This document shows positions 11,148-22,189 of a stretch of 64,000 nucleotides of DNA, piece by piece. Made by a program: the position numbers and the translations under genes. This DNA comes from Jacaranda mimosifolia (Eukaryota > Streptophyta > Magnoliopsida > Lamiales > Bignoniaceae): positions 29,752,369 through 29,816,368 of the forward strand of contig CM032127.1 of assembly GCA_018894105.1 (NCBI GenBank), written 5' to 3'. Below the pieces are notes generated by a model. The model searched no databases. It saw only the letters and a program-made list of their open reading frames with translations, and had not been told where the DNA came from. The stretch's first letter is position 1; each line of letters starts with the position of its first letter.

Positions 11148-13453
11148 AATATTAATGTATTAATTAAAATTATATCTATTCATTTAATAAATAACTTAAG
11201 ATGTTTTAATTTGATATAATAAATAAATAAATCTTCAAAAAAAAAATATTCTTCATTAAATATTAATCTTCACATTCGTTTAAAATTATAATAAAAAAAT
11301 TGATTATAGGATGATACTTATGTAATAATCTATTAAGTTTAATAAATTAATATTAATATACTTAAAGTTATTGTTGAGAGAATTAATTAAATTTAAGTAA
11401 AATTATTTTATTATTACTAAGTAATTTATTTACTAAATAATGTATTAATTAAATAATGAGTTCAAATAATTAAATAACTTATTAAATTAATTTATTTAAA
11501 TAAATTATTATTTATACATTAATTATGTTTCATATTTTACGTATAATTAAATATTACATTTATTTATTTAATAAATAATTTAAGATGATGTAATTTCATA
11601 TAATATAATATTATTTATTTTTTTAATTTGGTGAATTGTTATTAAGTCTTATATATATAAACTATTAAAAAATTATTTATTTTAATAAATAACTAGGTTT
11701 TATTTATAAATAAATTTTAAGTAATAAATAGTTAAATAATTATATTTTATTTAATAAATAGTAATCAGTTTATAATTAATGTGTAGAAATTAATTTTTTT
11801 TATAAGTCGATATTAATAATTATGATAGAGCTAATTTTTTATAATTAAAATACAATTATGATTTCATGAATAATTAATATATTTTAATATAACCAAATAA
11901 TACATCATTTACTAATATTAAATTTATAAAAATATAAATTTTAAAATAAATAATCAATTAAATTAATTACATTTATATTTCAATCATTACAAATATATAT
12001 ATATGCATAGACACACACATCATCCAATTATAAAAATACATACATATAATACATTAAAAAAAATTATTTTCACCTTACAAACTCAACAAAAAAAAAAGCA
12101 ACTGATTTGACATCTATAATAAAAATTTTCTCTCCCCAAAACCAAAAAATAAAGAAAAAATATGACACATTCTTCAAATTTTCTTCCAAAAATCCATTTT
12201 TTGAAAATTTTTTTCTAGAAAATGACTAAAGCATAAAAGAATAGGCCCCGAGTTTATTAAGAGTAGAGAAAATTTGTGATGTGTGTCCCACTATCTCTGT
12301 ATACTCCTGTTTATTTATTTATCTTATTTTTTCTTTTCTTTGTCCAGGCATTTGACTTTTTAATTTTTGAGTCGAACTACTCTAATTTTTATATTATTTG
12401 ATTTTCTATTTCTTCATAATATTTCGTTATCTTCTGATTGCACAACATTATTAATTTAGAACCATTACATTAATCAACTTCTGAAAAGAGCTTTATATTT
12501 TCTCAATTCCAGAATAATGGCTTTTCTAATTACATAGTACGAAGTCAAACTTTTAATACTTTGAATCACTAATGACATCAATTTTCAAAATATTCCTAAT
12601 AATGTCATTATTTAATTAATTTTTAACATAACTAGATTGTTTATAATTACTATACTGAAAAATTAAATAAATAGATAGTGAAGAAGTCTTTAATTTGTGA
12701 CGTTAGTACTTTACCGAAATTACTACCCTCCCAGGCGAGAGGAGGGGGGAGGGGGGGGGGTGTAAAAACTCATGGCTGCGGAAGGGCTAAATGACAATAA
12801 GAATTTGTTAGTGGCAATCATCTGTAAAGCATATGTCACAAAATTATTCTCATAACTTGAAAAAAACATGGAAAAATATAAAGCTGCCCATCAAAATGGA
12901 CGTTGACTGGCTATGATACACAAATACTAATATGGTGGCACAAACATAATATGATACAAACATAAGTTTAAAACAAAAGTTAAAATATTAGTTATGATCA
13001 ACCATAGTTAATGCAAAAAATTTATATATTTAATTATAAATTTGATCTTGTCAAATTTGAATTAAATATTTTTGTAGTCAACTCATGTTATAAATATAAT
13101 CAACTCATAACTAGTTTTTATTTTCTTTTATATATACACTAATTTTCTTACATATAATATGTAACTAATTGTTGCACTTCGAATATATAAGTCCTTGAAT
13201 TGATAATTAATAATTTTTATTATTTTTAAAAATTTATAATTTAAAAATAAAATTATATTTGCTATGTAACTATAATTTTTAGTTATAGCTATGAAATTAA
13301 TTTCATAACAATTTTTTATAATAAATAGCTAATTTTCTATAGTGCATGATGATAAAATAATTTTTAAAAATTTTAAATTATGATACGATCATAACATATA
13401 TAAATTTTATCATTATACAATTATTAGTTTGTATGTGTGTGTGTGTGTGTATG

Positions 13454-13492
<39 letters not shown>

Positions 13493-14005
13493 TAAATATG
13501 TAATAACAAAATTCTGAAAAAAAAAATTAATACGAGTGAAAAAAAAAAAAAAGTGCATATCAATAATTGTGTTGGGTTTCATTAATGTATTTGCATATTA
13601 TGCATACAAGGGGAAAAAAAAGGGTTACTTTCATAAAAATATAAAAGAGTAATCTTTAATGAAGCAACAATATTTTTATCAAGTAATTATCCAACATTTT
13701 AACGTTAAGTGGAATGTGTCTAAATGTGTTATGCATTCTTTTACCACCCATATATTTTTTGAGTATATAAGAAGAAATTCAATTTGTCTAAATGTGTCAG
13801 ATGCACCTTTCAATTGTGTGTGTCATAAAAATATCAAAGTAAATTTATTTATTTTTAGTTAGTACATGAACATGTCACATGCCAAATAACATACTTAAGA
13901 CATGAATAAAAGCTTACATTATCTTATACATACATCCGTAACACAAAATACAAACAATATTTTTGAAGGACCCCTGCTTAGTGCTTGCCCCTACAATCTA
14001 CATAA
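11148..14005. other. AT-rich intergenic DNA without a recognisable gene
   Basis: The sequence is dominated by A/T runs and short AT words and has no reading frame with protein-like composition. A G-run (GGAGGGGGGAGGGGGGGGGG) interrupts it near 12741-12760. No RNA gene or transposon end could be recognised besides the microsatellite at 13431. Confidence 0.7.
13431..13492. repeat. Compound microsatellite (TG)n-(TA)n-(GA)n
   Basis: Alternating GT runs into alternating TA and then GA without interruption, about 62 bp in all. Such compound tracts are length-variable. Confidence 0.95.
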
Positions 14006-14340
14006 GAGCCCGTTTGGTTTTCATTTTCACATTTTCTATTATTTCAAAAATAAAATACATTATTTTTTATACATTTTCACACAACATCATTTTCATTTTC
14101 AAAATACATTCTCCAATTAAAAATACTGTCTTCTCCCCGATAACCTATATATCTTCTCTCTTTATTCTATTATTTCTATCTCTCTTCACCTACAATTTAC
14201 TAAACCCAACATAATCATTATTTTTCCAACAATTCATCCAAATACAAACTCATTTTAAACTCATTTTCATTAATTAACTTTTCAAATTTTAAAAATAATA
14301 TAAATGAAAATTGAAAATAAAAATAAAACCAAACAGGCCC
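14006..14340. mobile_element. MITE with GGGCC(C/T)GTTTGGTTTT-type inverted ends
   Basis: The left end reads GAGCCCGTTTGGTTTTCATT. The right end, reversed, reads GGGCCTGTTTGGTTTTATTT. The roughly 335-bp AT-rich body has no coding capacity. The ends are typical of Tourist/PIF-Harbinger-like MITEs. The flanks (TAA left, TTT right) do not give a clean target duplication, so superfamily placement is tentative. Its CTCTCT/TTCTATTATTTC core resembles, in reverse, part of the element at 33973-34333. Confidence 0.65.
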
Positions 14341-15239
14341 TTTTTTATTGGACTTGAAAAAAAGGGTGATCCTTTAGGACATGTTATTCCAGCGCATCCG
14401 CCATCAACGACTCCTATTTATTTTAATAAAAGGAAAAAAAAAAAAGAAAAAGAAAAAGAACTTTCTTGAATAAAAAATAAATCACGTGGCAAAGATCCAA
14501 TCTATAAAAAACGCTTATTTTTTTTTAATTAATAATTCACTCTCTAACAACTCTTAGTCCCATATTACATCTTTTTTCCAGACCACTTTTAAAAAATATT
14601 GCATTAAAAAATAAAATGTTGTATTTACCCTGCAGTATTGGAACCGCTCTAGTTTGCCTGACTTAAGATTTATATAAAACTTTCATTTTATTTGTAAAAT
14701 AATAATCACAAATTAATAATATTATATTATCAATTTACTTGTTAAATTGGATAAAAACATTTACTACAATATAATATTAGTGTATATCATCATTAGCCCC
14801 TGTCCTTTCCATTTTATCTTAAACTTGCTAAAAAAATCAATGATAAATCAGTTGATTTAATCATTTCTAAATTACGAAAAAAAAATAGAGACAAAGAATC
14901 GAAATATGGCTTTTTTCTAAGGCAGGAAAAACTAAGACAACAAATGAAAAAAACAAAAAAAAAAGGTATATGTAATTCAATTTAAATTTTTTTATTCTAT
15001 TCCCTATTTCATCTCCTATTTTATTTTATAAAAATATAATATATGTATTAAATATTTATTTATAAAAACATTCTATGAGAATCAGGTATATTATTGTATA
15101 AATATAGTAAGTAAAAATGGGAGATGAAAAAGATAATCCCACTCACCAAACTAAAATTTAGCTAAACTTGATTCAAACTAAAATTTCCCCATATAATTAG
15201 CAGACGCTTAATTACACACAAAAGGATAGTTGTTAAACT
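14341..15239. other. AT-rich spacer downstream of the MYB gene
   Basis: No gene was found. Poly(A/T) runs dominate. This lies beyond the 3' end of the minus-strand MYB gene. Confidence 0.7.
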
Positions 15240-15274
15240 TAAACACACAAGTCGAGAAACATGGCATTGTTTAA

Positions 15275-15289
15275 TTTATTTATTTATTC
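15275..15289 (-). terminator. Poly(A) signals of the MYB gene
   Basis: On the minus strand, overlapping AATAAA words (GAATAAATAAATAAAT) occur within 7-21 bases after the MYB stop codon. This is the only strong poly(A)-signal cluster immediately downstream. They are very close to the stop, so a more distal AT-rich signal may also be used. Confidence 0.6.
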
Positions 15290-15295
15290 ATTTTT

Positions 15296-16267
15296 CTAGA
15301 GAAGCCGCAAGTACTCATCATAGACTTTCTCCCACATGTTGACATCGCCGGAAATGGAATCCGACTGGTGTTGGAGCACCGGCATAATGCAGCCCACGCC
15401 CAGAAAATCATCCGCATCTCCGGCGCCGCACACATCCTCCAGCTCAAACAGCGGCGGCCAAGCCGGCACGTACGACGCCACCTCCGCCACCTTCTCCGCC
15501 GCGTCTCCGCCGCCCTCGCTGCTGGAAGTCCCACTCACCAAGCTGTCGTAGCTGTTGGTCCTCGAAAAAACAGAGGAAACTCTTATCGGCTTCGGCAAAT
15601 ACACTTTGGTCTTTGGAGGATTAGTACTCTGCTGTTCTCCAATATCATTTTTATTAGTAGCCTCATCTGCTGAGCCACCTAAAGTCTCGGCGGCGGCGGC
15701 CTTCTTTTGCTTCTTTTTCTTCTTGGCGGCGGCGGAGGCAGTAGGGGTTTTTTTGTTCTTGGTGGCGGGTTTAGGCAAATCTTTGTGAGGTTTGGGGTGG
15801 ATTCCGGCGCTCTTCAGCTTCTTGAGGAGATGGGTGTTCCAGTAGTTCTTGATCTCATTGTCCGTTCGACCTGGCAATCTGCCTGCTATGAGCGACCAAC
15901 GATTGCCCAGAAGGCCGTGCAGGCGGATGATTAGATCCTCTTCGTCTTGGCTGATGTTTCCTCTCTTGATCCCTGGCCTCAGATAGTTCATCCATCTAAG
16001 TCTGCAGCTCTTTCCGCACCTCAGAAGCCCTGTTTGTTTTGGGTTTTTTTCAGTTCAAAATAAAAAATTCATCAATTACTAGAATAGGGTGAGGAATAAG
16101 AAATTGGAATGGGAAATTAAAGAGTAGTATATACCAGCTTTCTTGGGGAGAGATCGCCATTGGCCTTCTCCATGTTCTTTGATGTAATTAGAGAGCAAGT
16201 TATCTTCTTTGGTAGACCATGGTCCTCTCCTCAACCCCACTTTTGAGCAACAAGGGGATCTTCCCAT
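15296..16267 (-). CDS. R2R3-MYB transcription factor, MYBPA1-like (two exons)
   Basis: Exon 1 is 16267-16135 (133 bp) and exon 2 is 16029-15296 (734 bp). The 105-bp intron has GT at 16134 and AG at 16030. Together they encode 288 residues. The start [18 protein letters not shown] is the standard R2R3-MYB opening. R2 and R3 occupy residues about 10-117 with their tryptophans. R3 contains the full bHLH-binding signature [DE]Lxx[RK]xxxLxxxxxxLxxxR (DLIIRLHG...). After NYWNTHL the tail has a Lys-rich, nuclear-localisation-like stretch and a Ser/acidic C-terminus. The sequence most resembles MYBPA1-type regulators of proanthocyanidin and flavonoid genes; that assignment is from memory of the family. 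There is no intron inside R3, where many MYB genes have a second one. No defects are seen, and codons are GC-rich against an AT-rich background. Confidence 0.93.
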
Positions 16268-16379
16268 TTCCTTTCTCTCCCTGTTTTGCTTGTTGAGGAA
16301 TAATCTGTTTGGAGGGTGTGGACAATTTATACACAGCCACCTCCCACTCTTTCTCTCTCACACACGACACACAGTAGCA

Positions 16380-16515
16380 GCCGAGAGAGAGAGAGACAGA
16401 TAGCCAGAGGGGAGGGATTGATTGGGCACAGCAGCCACAGGTTGGCGCCTTTGCTACTTTATAGGCCACCACAAGAATAGTCGCAAATAATCCACACACA
16501 CACACAAACACACAG
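16380..16515 (-). promoter_or_regulatory. MYB promoter: TATA box with GA and CA repeats
   Basis: On the minus strand CCTATAAAG lies at 16465-16457, about 190 bp before the ATG, in a suitable position for a core promoter. A (GA)n tract at about 16383-16397 and a (CA)n tract at about 16493-16514 flank it. The first would fall in the 5' UTR and read as a CT-rich leader, common in plant genes. No transcription start was measured. Confidence 0.6.
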
Positions 16516-16569
16516 TCATTATTCACTGTTTCCTTAACACTAATATAAATAATCTCACAATTTGGCATT

Positions 16570-19152
16570 TTTATATATATATTTGATTGCAGTTTTACAT
16601 AAATTCGGGGATGCTTCCAATTACATGCCGGCTACTATTTGCTAGATTGGATCTCCATTCTCCACCCATCCCCACTTCCGAGTCAACACTTTTTTCTTTT
16701 TCAAACATTTTGGCTATTGCCAATTATTGCTAAGGTTTCAATAATCAATACAAATCAAATTGATATTTAGATTTTAATACATTAAATTAAATTTAAATAT
16801 TTCTAAAGTTCAACAAAAATTGAAATTCATCTCGAGTTTAGTTTGATTAATTTTCTAAACAAAACATGAATAAAAATATTAAATTACTAATTTTTTTAAT
16901 ACTCAGCTCAATTACGATTCATTTAAACTCAATTTAAGTAATTATTAAATGAAATTGGATAACAAAAATTCAATTTAAAATTTGATGCTATATCTTCATA
17001 TATATTCACTCATTTAAGCTTCTAATTATTGGATTTTTTTTTTCTTTTGATTTAATTGCTTCATTTCCCTCTCAATTATTTCATTTTATTTATATATTTA
17101 TTGTCTTCATAAATTAAGTTACACATGCAATTGGAATATGAATATTAGTTATCAAACAAAAATAAGCAATCAACATTTTAACAACTACTATAAAAATAAA
17201 TAAAGACTTGTGCTTTCGTAGATATTAGCAGTTTAATTAGATCTTATTAGTTTTGAAAATATTTATACATATACCTATACTATTAATAAAATATCAGCTC
17301 CTTTTAAATAAGCTTTTAATTGATATATATAAAATATTTCAATTTTATCTTATAATCATCATAATTATAACTTATGCAATGTGCACCATTTACAATCTCT
17401 CCAGTACCCACTCTCTATCTCACATTACTATTTCATCATAATTTTTTATTTTTATTTATATAAATTTAAATTAATTAATTAAAATTATTAAAAATTATTA
17501 TTATATGGAACAAAAATTAAATATTTTTATTTATTTTACAATATATAAACGTTTAACACGCAAGCGTGAGAGTTTTAATGGGTATGTTGTTACATTAGCT
17601 GACAAAATCAACCATATTCCAAAGATAATTTTACAAGTATTTTTTTTTTTAATCTTTCCTTCCCTCTTTCTGATGTTTTTTCCTCCAATTCCTTACTTTT
17701 TTATTCTTTTTTTAATTTAATTTTTTTATTTATTATAAAAATTTATATGAATATAAAGTGTAAGCTCCTTAATGGTTTTTTTTTTTTATTAGTAGACAAA
17801 ATTAACCTCGTTTCAAAATATAATGATAAGTAGTTTCTTTTCTTTTCTTTTGTTCTCTTTCTAATATTTTTTATCCAATTATTTACTTTTTTATTTTTAT
17901 TATTTTATTTCATCATAATTTTTCCTTTGAGCTATTCTAAAATTTAAGTAAATACATTGAAAATATTAAGAAAAGTTATGATAATATATAAAAAAGTAAT
18001 TAGATATTTTATTTTTATATTATAAAAAGTCTAGCGAACACATCAGTAGCAAAATTATTGATTTATTTAAATTCCATAAAATTGTAAAATCTAGAGTATG
18101 TCATAAAATTATTGATTTATTTAAATTTATTTAATGTATACTAAGATGGATAATTTTGATATTTTATTTAAAGATCTATCATTAGTATTATTTTTCTGTG
18201 GAAATTGATTACATGTGCCTTTAAATTTTATCTTCGTTGCATGAGAGGACAACATTATACACGTGATTAATCATTGCTCTGTTTTTTACTCCAAAATTCA
18301 ATTAATTTTAGCTATATGGTCCACTATATATGATGGCTGCCATTATTTATATTTATGTGAATTGTGATATTTTTGTGGCACTAGAGAACTGCATTATACA
18401 CGTGATCAATCATTGCTCTATTATCTGTCAAACTTACATTCGATCAATTTAACAACATCGTCCGTCCAACTAATATATATAAACTTTTAAATTCAATAAT
18501 GAGCGGTTCTGAAATTCTCTTCCATTTTCGAAAAAAAAAAATAATAATAATTTAAGTGTTGCTTTCAAAAAGAATGATTAAGAGTTGATGGTGTCGCATT
18601 GTTACATACATAAGAATAATGTTTAAATTATTATCGTTGATCATATAAAAAAATTATAGTATTATTGTGACAATTGTTATGACTGTTTACATTTATGAAA
18701 TATATTATGGAGATAAAATAAAAATATTTACGAATACAAATAATTATAAATTTGCTTGGCATCTCATAATTAATATTTCTTTTTAATTTTACATTGCAGT
18801 TTTATGTAAATTGGAAGAAATATGATTGAACTTGACAAAATCAAAATTAGCTAGAGTTGGAACACAGCAGCAGCAGGTGCAAGGCTGAAGGCTGAAATGA
18901 AATGGCAACATTCACATACTGATTTAGATCACAATTTTTAATGATTTATAATTATAATTAATTTGAGGTTTAGGTTGAAGCTTTTTGTGACGAATAAACT
19001 TCACATCAGACTTAACAAATGGGCTGGGACAGATATGCTTACGATATGTGACTTGTCCAACAATAGGGCTGAAAAGTCCAAATGAGGCTTATTAATCATT
19101 TTAAGGAATTGACCTCTTTCCATCTAACAAATTGACTAAAATTGGGCAGTTT

Positions 19153-19183
<31 letters not shown>

Positions 19184-19768
19184 TCGTTTTTCTTTTCCTT
19201 TTCAACCTGATAAAATTTTTAAAAGCTATTATTTCTACTAACTTTTTACTTATCTAAAAATTAAAATAAATACATTGAAAATATAAAAAAAATTATAATA
19301 ATAATAATAATACAACAATTAAGTATGCAAAACTTAAATATATCTATCTATCTATCTATATATATATATATACAATAATTTGAAATTCTTGTATTTTTTT
19401 TAAAATCCTGGGCGAAATCCCCGTTGTTTCACAAACTCATAGAGATGGGAAATTCACGTGGCGAGGAAGCAAAACCAGCAGGCTTTGCCGTCTTTAACCC
19501 TAATTCAAGAGTAATTGTATATTGTAGGATAGCTTTTTATTAAACAAGTTTATTGAGATCGATTTTAGTTTGATTAAACAAGTATATTTTTTTAATTTGT
19601 TTGCAAATTATTAATATTTTGGCTAGAAAAATATTTGTTACATATGTAGAAAGTAAAAGTTATAATCTTTTCACTTTTATTTGTAGAAGAATGAGCATTA
19701 GAGCACAAAATGAATGTTGAATTATTGAATAAGTTACTTTATAAAATTTAAATATTCATATACATGTC
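16570..19768. other. AT-rich DNA upstream of the MYB gene
   Basis: No gene was found. It holds long A/T stretches, a T-run at about 19150-19177 and an ATCT/AT microsatellite at about 19340-19370. The paired ACACGTGA sites at 18259 and 18398 lie about 2 kb upstream of the MYB start. Confidence 0.65.
18243..18420. repeat. Direct duplication carrying two ACACGTGA boxes
   Basis: 18243-18280 and 18380-18419 share CATTATACACGTGAT(T/C)AATC and ATTGCTCT. The downstream sequence is also partly similar (TTCAATTAATTT / TTCGATCAATTT). Each copy has ACACGTGA, a G-box/ABRE-type core, exactly 139 bp apart. Whether they act on the MYB gene is unknown. Confidence 0.6.
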
Positions 19769-20548
19769 TAGGAGTGTAAATGGATATTAAACGAATCGAA
19801 TACACTGTTTTTATATTCGTATCCATTTAACTTTTTGAATATGGATTTAACGGATATTTAAAATTGATATCCAAATTTGTAACTGTTGAATATCGATTGG
19901 ATTTGGATATATCCGTATTCCATTATAATTATTTAGATGCATTCATATTTTATTAAACTTATCTGTATTCGAATTATTATTTTATATTCATATTTGATGA
20001 TAATTATTTAAATATCCATTTATAAATATCCAAATACGTGAATCTAGGAACCTATAACAAATATATATTTTAATTAATAGAAGGAACTATATAATTTCAT
20101 TAAAATGAAAGCAATCAAACAAATAGCATAATTTCTAATTAATAATTGATTTTATAATTAATTATTAGTACTTATTAATAATAATAATAATAATGACATT
20201 TAAGTATATTAATTATAAAGTCAACCAACAATAATTATGTTGATTAACTTTATTCTTCAAGTTTTTCTCTATATTATAATATTTTTTTTAATTGAATTAT
20301 AATTTTTATATATACATATATGGATTATGAGATTTTTTGAAAAATATAAATAATATACTATTTAATAAATATATATTCGAATCGAATATTAATTGAATCA
20401 TATACGCATTTATCATATATGTATCAAATCGCATATCTACTAATCGAATACGAATAATATTCGCTTTAAATGGATGTGGATAAATTTTGTATAAATTGAT
20501 ACGAATGCGAACGATAAATGCATTTTCGAATATCCATTTATATCCCTA
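19769..20548. mobile_element. Non-autonomous DNA transposon, probably hAT type (780 bp)
   Basis: The ends are inverted repeats: TAGGAGTGTAAATGGATATT on the left and, reversed from the right, TAGGGATATAAATGGATATT. Flanking 8-mers TACATGTC (19761-19768) and CACATATC (20549-20556) match at 6 of 8 positions, compatible with an old 8-bp target duplication. The body carries many CGAAT/GGATAT words near both ends (subterminal repeats) and no coding sequence. Confidence 0.65.
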
Positions 20549-20739
20549 CACATATCCAAAGAAAAGCGATTAGAAATAAAAGAAAACAAAACAACCGCAA
20601 TACAGAAACAGTTATTGAATAAATAATAATATTTACTAATCCATACTATTGATAAATCTCATATCCCCTTTTGGTGTATTTTCATGTATTTTTTTTAAAT
20701 ACTTTTATTTTTATTTTTAATCTCATAATTGTATATATT

Positions 20740-20850
20740 ACTATCATTCCACTATTGTTCAATGGTTTATAGCTCAAGTATCGCTAGTCTCCCCTATTAA
20801 GTGTGAGGTCTTGTGTTTGACTCGAATGAGCACCGTCTCTATTCCACTAC
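20740..20850 (+). repeat. tRNA-like (SINE head) candidate
   Basis: TAGCTCAAGTA at 20770-20780 resembles a polymerase III box A, and GTTTGACTCGAA at about 20814-20825 resembles box B, about 35 bases apart. No full cloverleaf or CCA-adjacent acceptor stem can be formed convincingly, so it is more like a decayed tRNA-derived SINE head than a tRNA gene. No poly(A)/poly(T) tail or duplication was identified. Confidence 0.35.
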
Positions 20851-21690
20851 TACCACTTTATATATACACAATCAATTATCATTGTTGTTAATTTTATAAT
20901 TTTAAATATATATTATATTTATTTATGTACTATCAAATGCATGTACGACCACTGCTAATATTAAAATATAATTAATAGTGTTTCAAATAAAAATTAACTT
21001 TTTAATTCTTTCCCTCTCCGCCCCACACTCCCATCCTCTTTATTACACCAAGCGGGTCCATCCCTCGTGTCGACCCGCCAATCGGCCCCTCCCAACACTT
21101 CCTGCCCACCACAAACTCCATCCCCCATCAAAGGCACCCCCTCATGCTTTTCACGAGTATGTAGTTTTTGATTTTTTATAACTGAAAATTGATCAGATTT
21201 TATTTTATTTTATTTTATTTAAAAACCAATGTTTAAAAAATACAAACACATAACAGGCGATTCACTGAAAAAGTTAAGCGCAAAGAGATTTTAAGCTATT
21301 ATTTTAAATACAGAAAGGTTTCTGCAATTTGTACTTTTTTTTTTTTTTTTTTTATCTTTTATGGAGTGCAAGCTGATAAATTAAATACATGTTTTTAAAA
21401 TTATTTTTAAATAAAAAGAAAAACTCTAAGAATTAAAAATTTTGATAGGAAATATTTATTCATACAGTTAAACTATGATAGAGATTTCAGAAACACAAAA
21501 TTGAAACAAAAGTAGCAAAAATGGTCATTCTTTCCTAACAAAAATTGTAATCATGTAGTAAATCTATGATAGTCTCATAACTCCTTAGTCCTGCAAATTA
21601 ATATATATATATATATATACATACATATATATGTATGTAAGCAAAATCACATAAATTTTTATTTTAACACTCCGTAAAGTGCATCTTATC

Positions 21691-22181
21691 CACTGTTTAA
21701 AAAACTGGACCGGGAAAATGAAAAAAACCTCATATTTTGTAAAAACCGTTCAGATCGGCCGATCGGACCAGTGAACCGTACCAATTTTTTCATTTAATTT
21801 TTAATAAAATTAATTTTTTTTGGTGTAAGTACAAAGTTTGAATACTAAAGTACACTTCACAAGGTATTTAAAAGTAAAAAAAAACCTTAGTTTAGAGTTT
21901 AGAATTAATTTACACACTATCAACTTTAAATTTTAGACTTGATACATTTAAATTGTTGTAATCATTTATAATATGAATTGTGAAATTTGGATTGTAATTT
22001 TTATATTTTGGCATTTTATTAATTTTTAAGTAATATATATAATATAAATATATATATATTTCGTAATTATGACGTCATGGTTCAATTGCGCTTCAATTAC
22101 GGTCCGACCAACGGTTGAACCAATGAACCGTGAACCGATAAATTTTCCAATTCAATGAACGGTCCGATTTTTCGAACACTG
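21691..22181. mobile_element. hAT-type MITE with exact 8-bp target duplication (491 bp)
   Basis: Inverted ends are CACTGTTTAAAAAACTGG on the left and CAGTGTTCGAAAAATCGG read inward from the right. Both are followed by ACCG-rich subterminal motifs (GGACCG, AACCGT). The flanking 8-mer ATCTTATC occurs at 21683-21690 and 22182-22189. Eight-bp duplications and CA(C/G)TG-type ends define hAT elements. There is no coding capacity. Confidence 0.9.
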
Positions 22182-22189
22182 ATCTTATC

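Noticed and set aside
13378..13563. 61-codon minus-strand open frame
   Set aside because: Translation of the compound microsatellite.
15280..15934. Several open frames on the plus strand and in other minus frames over the MYB gene
   Set aside because: They are GC-rich shadows of MYB exon 2; the MYB frame has domain evidence and clean splice sites.
20740..20850. Functional tRNA gene
   Set aside because: No acceptor, D or anticodon stems can be paired convincingly; only promoter-like boxes remain.
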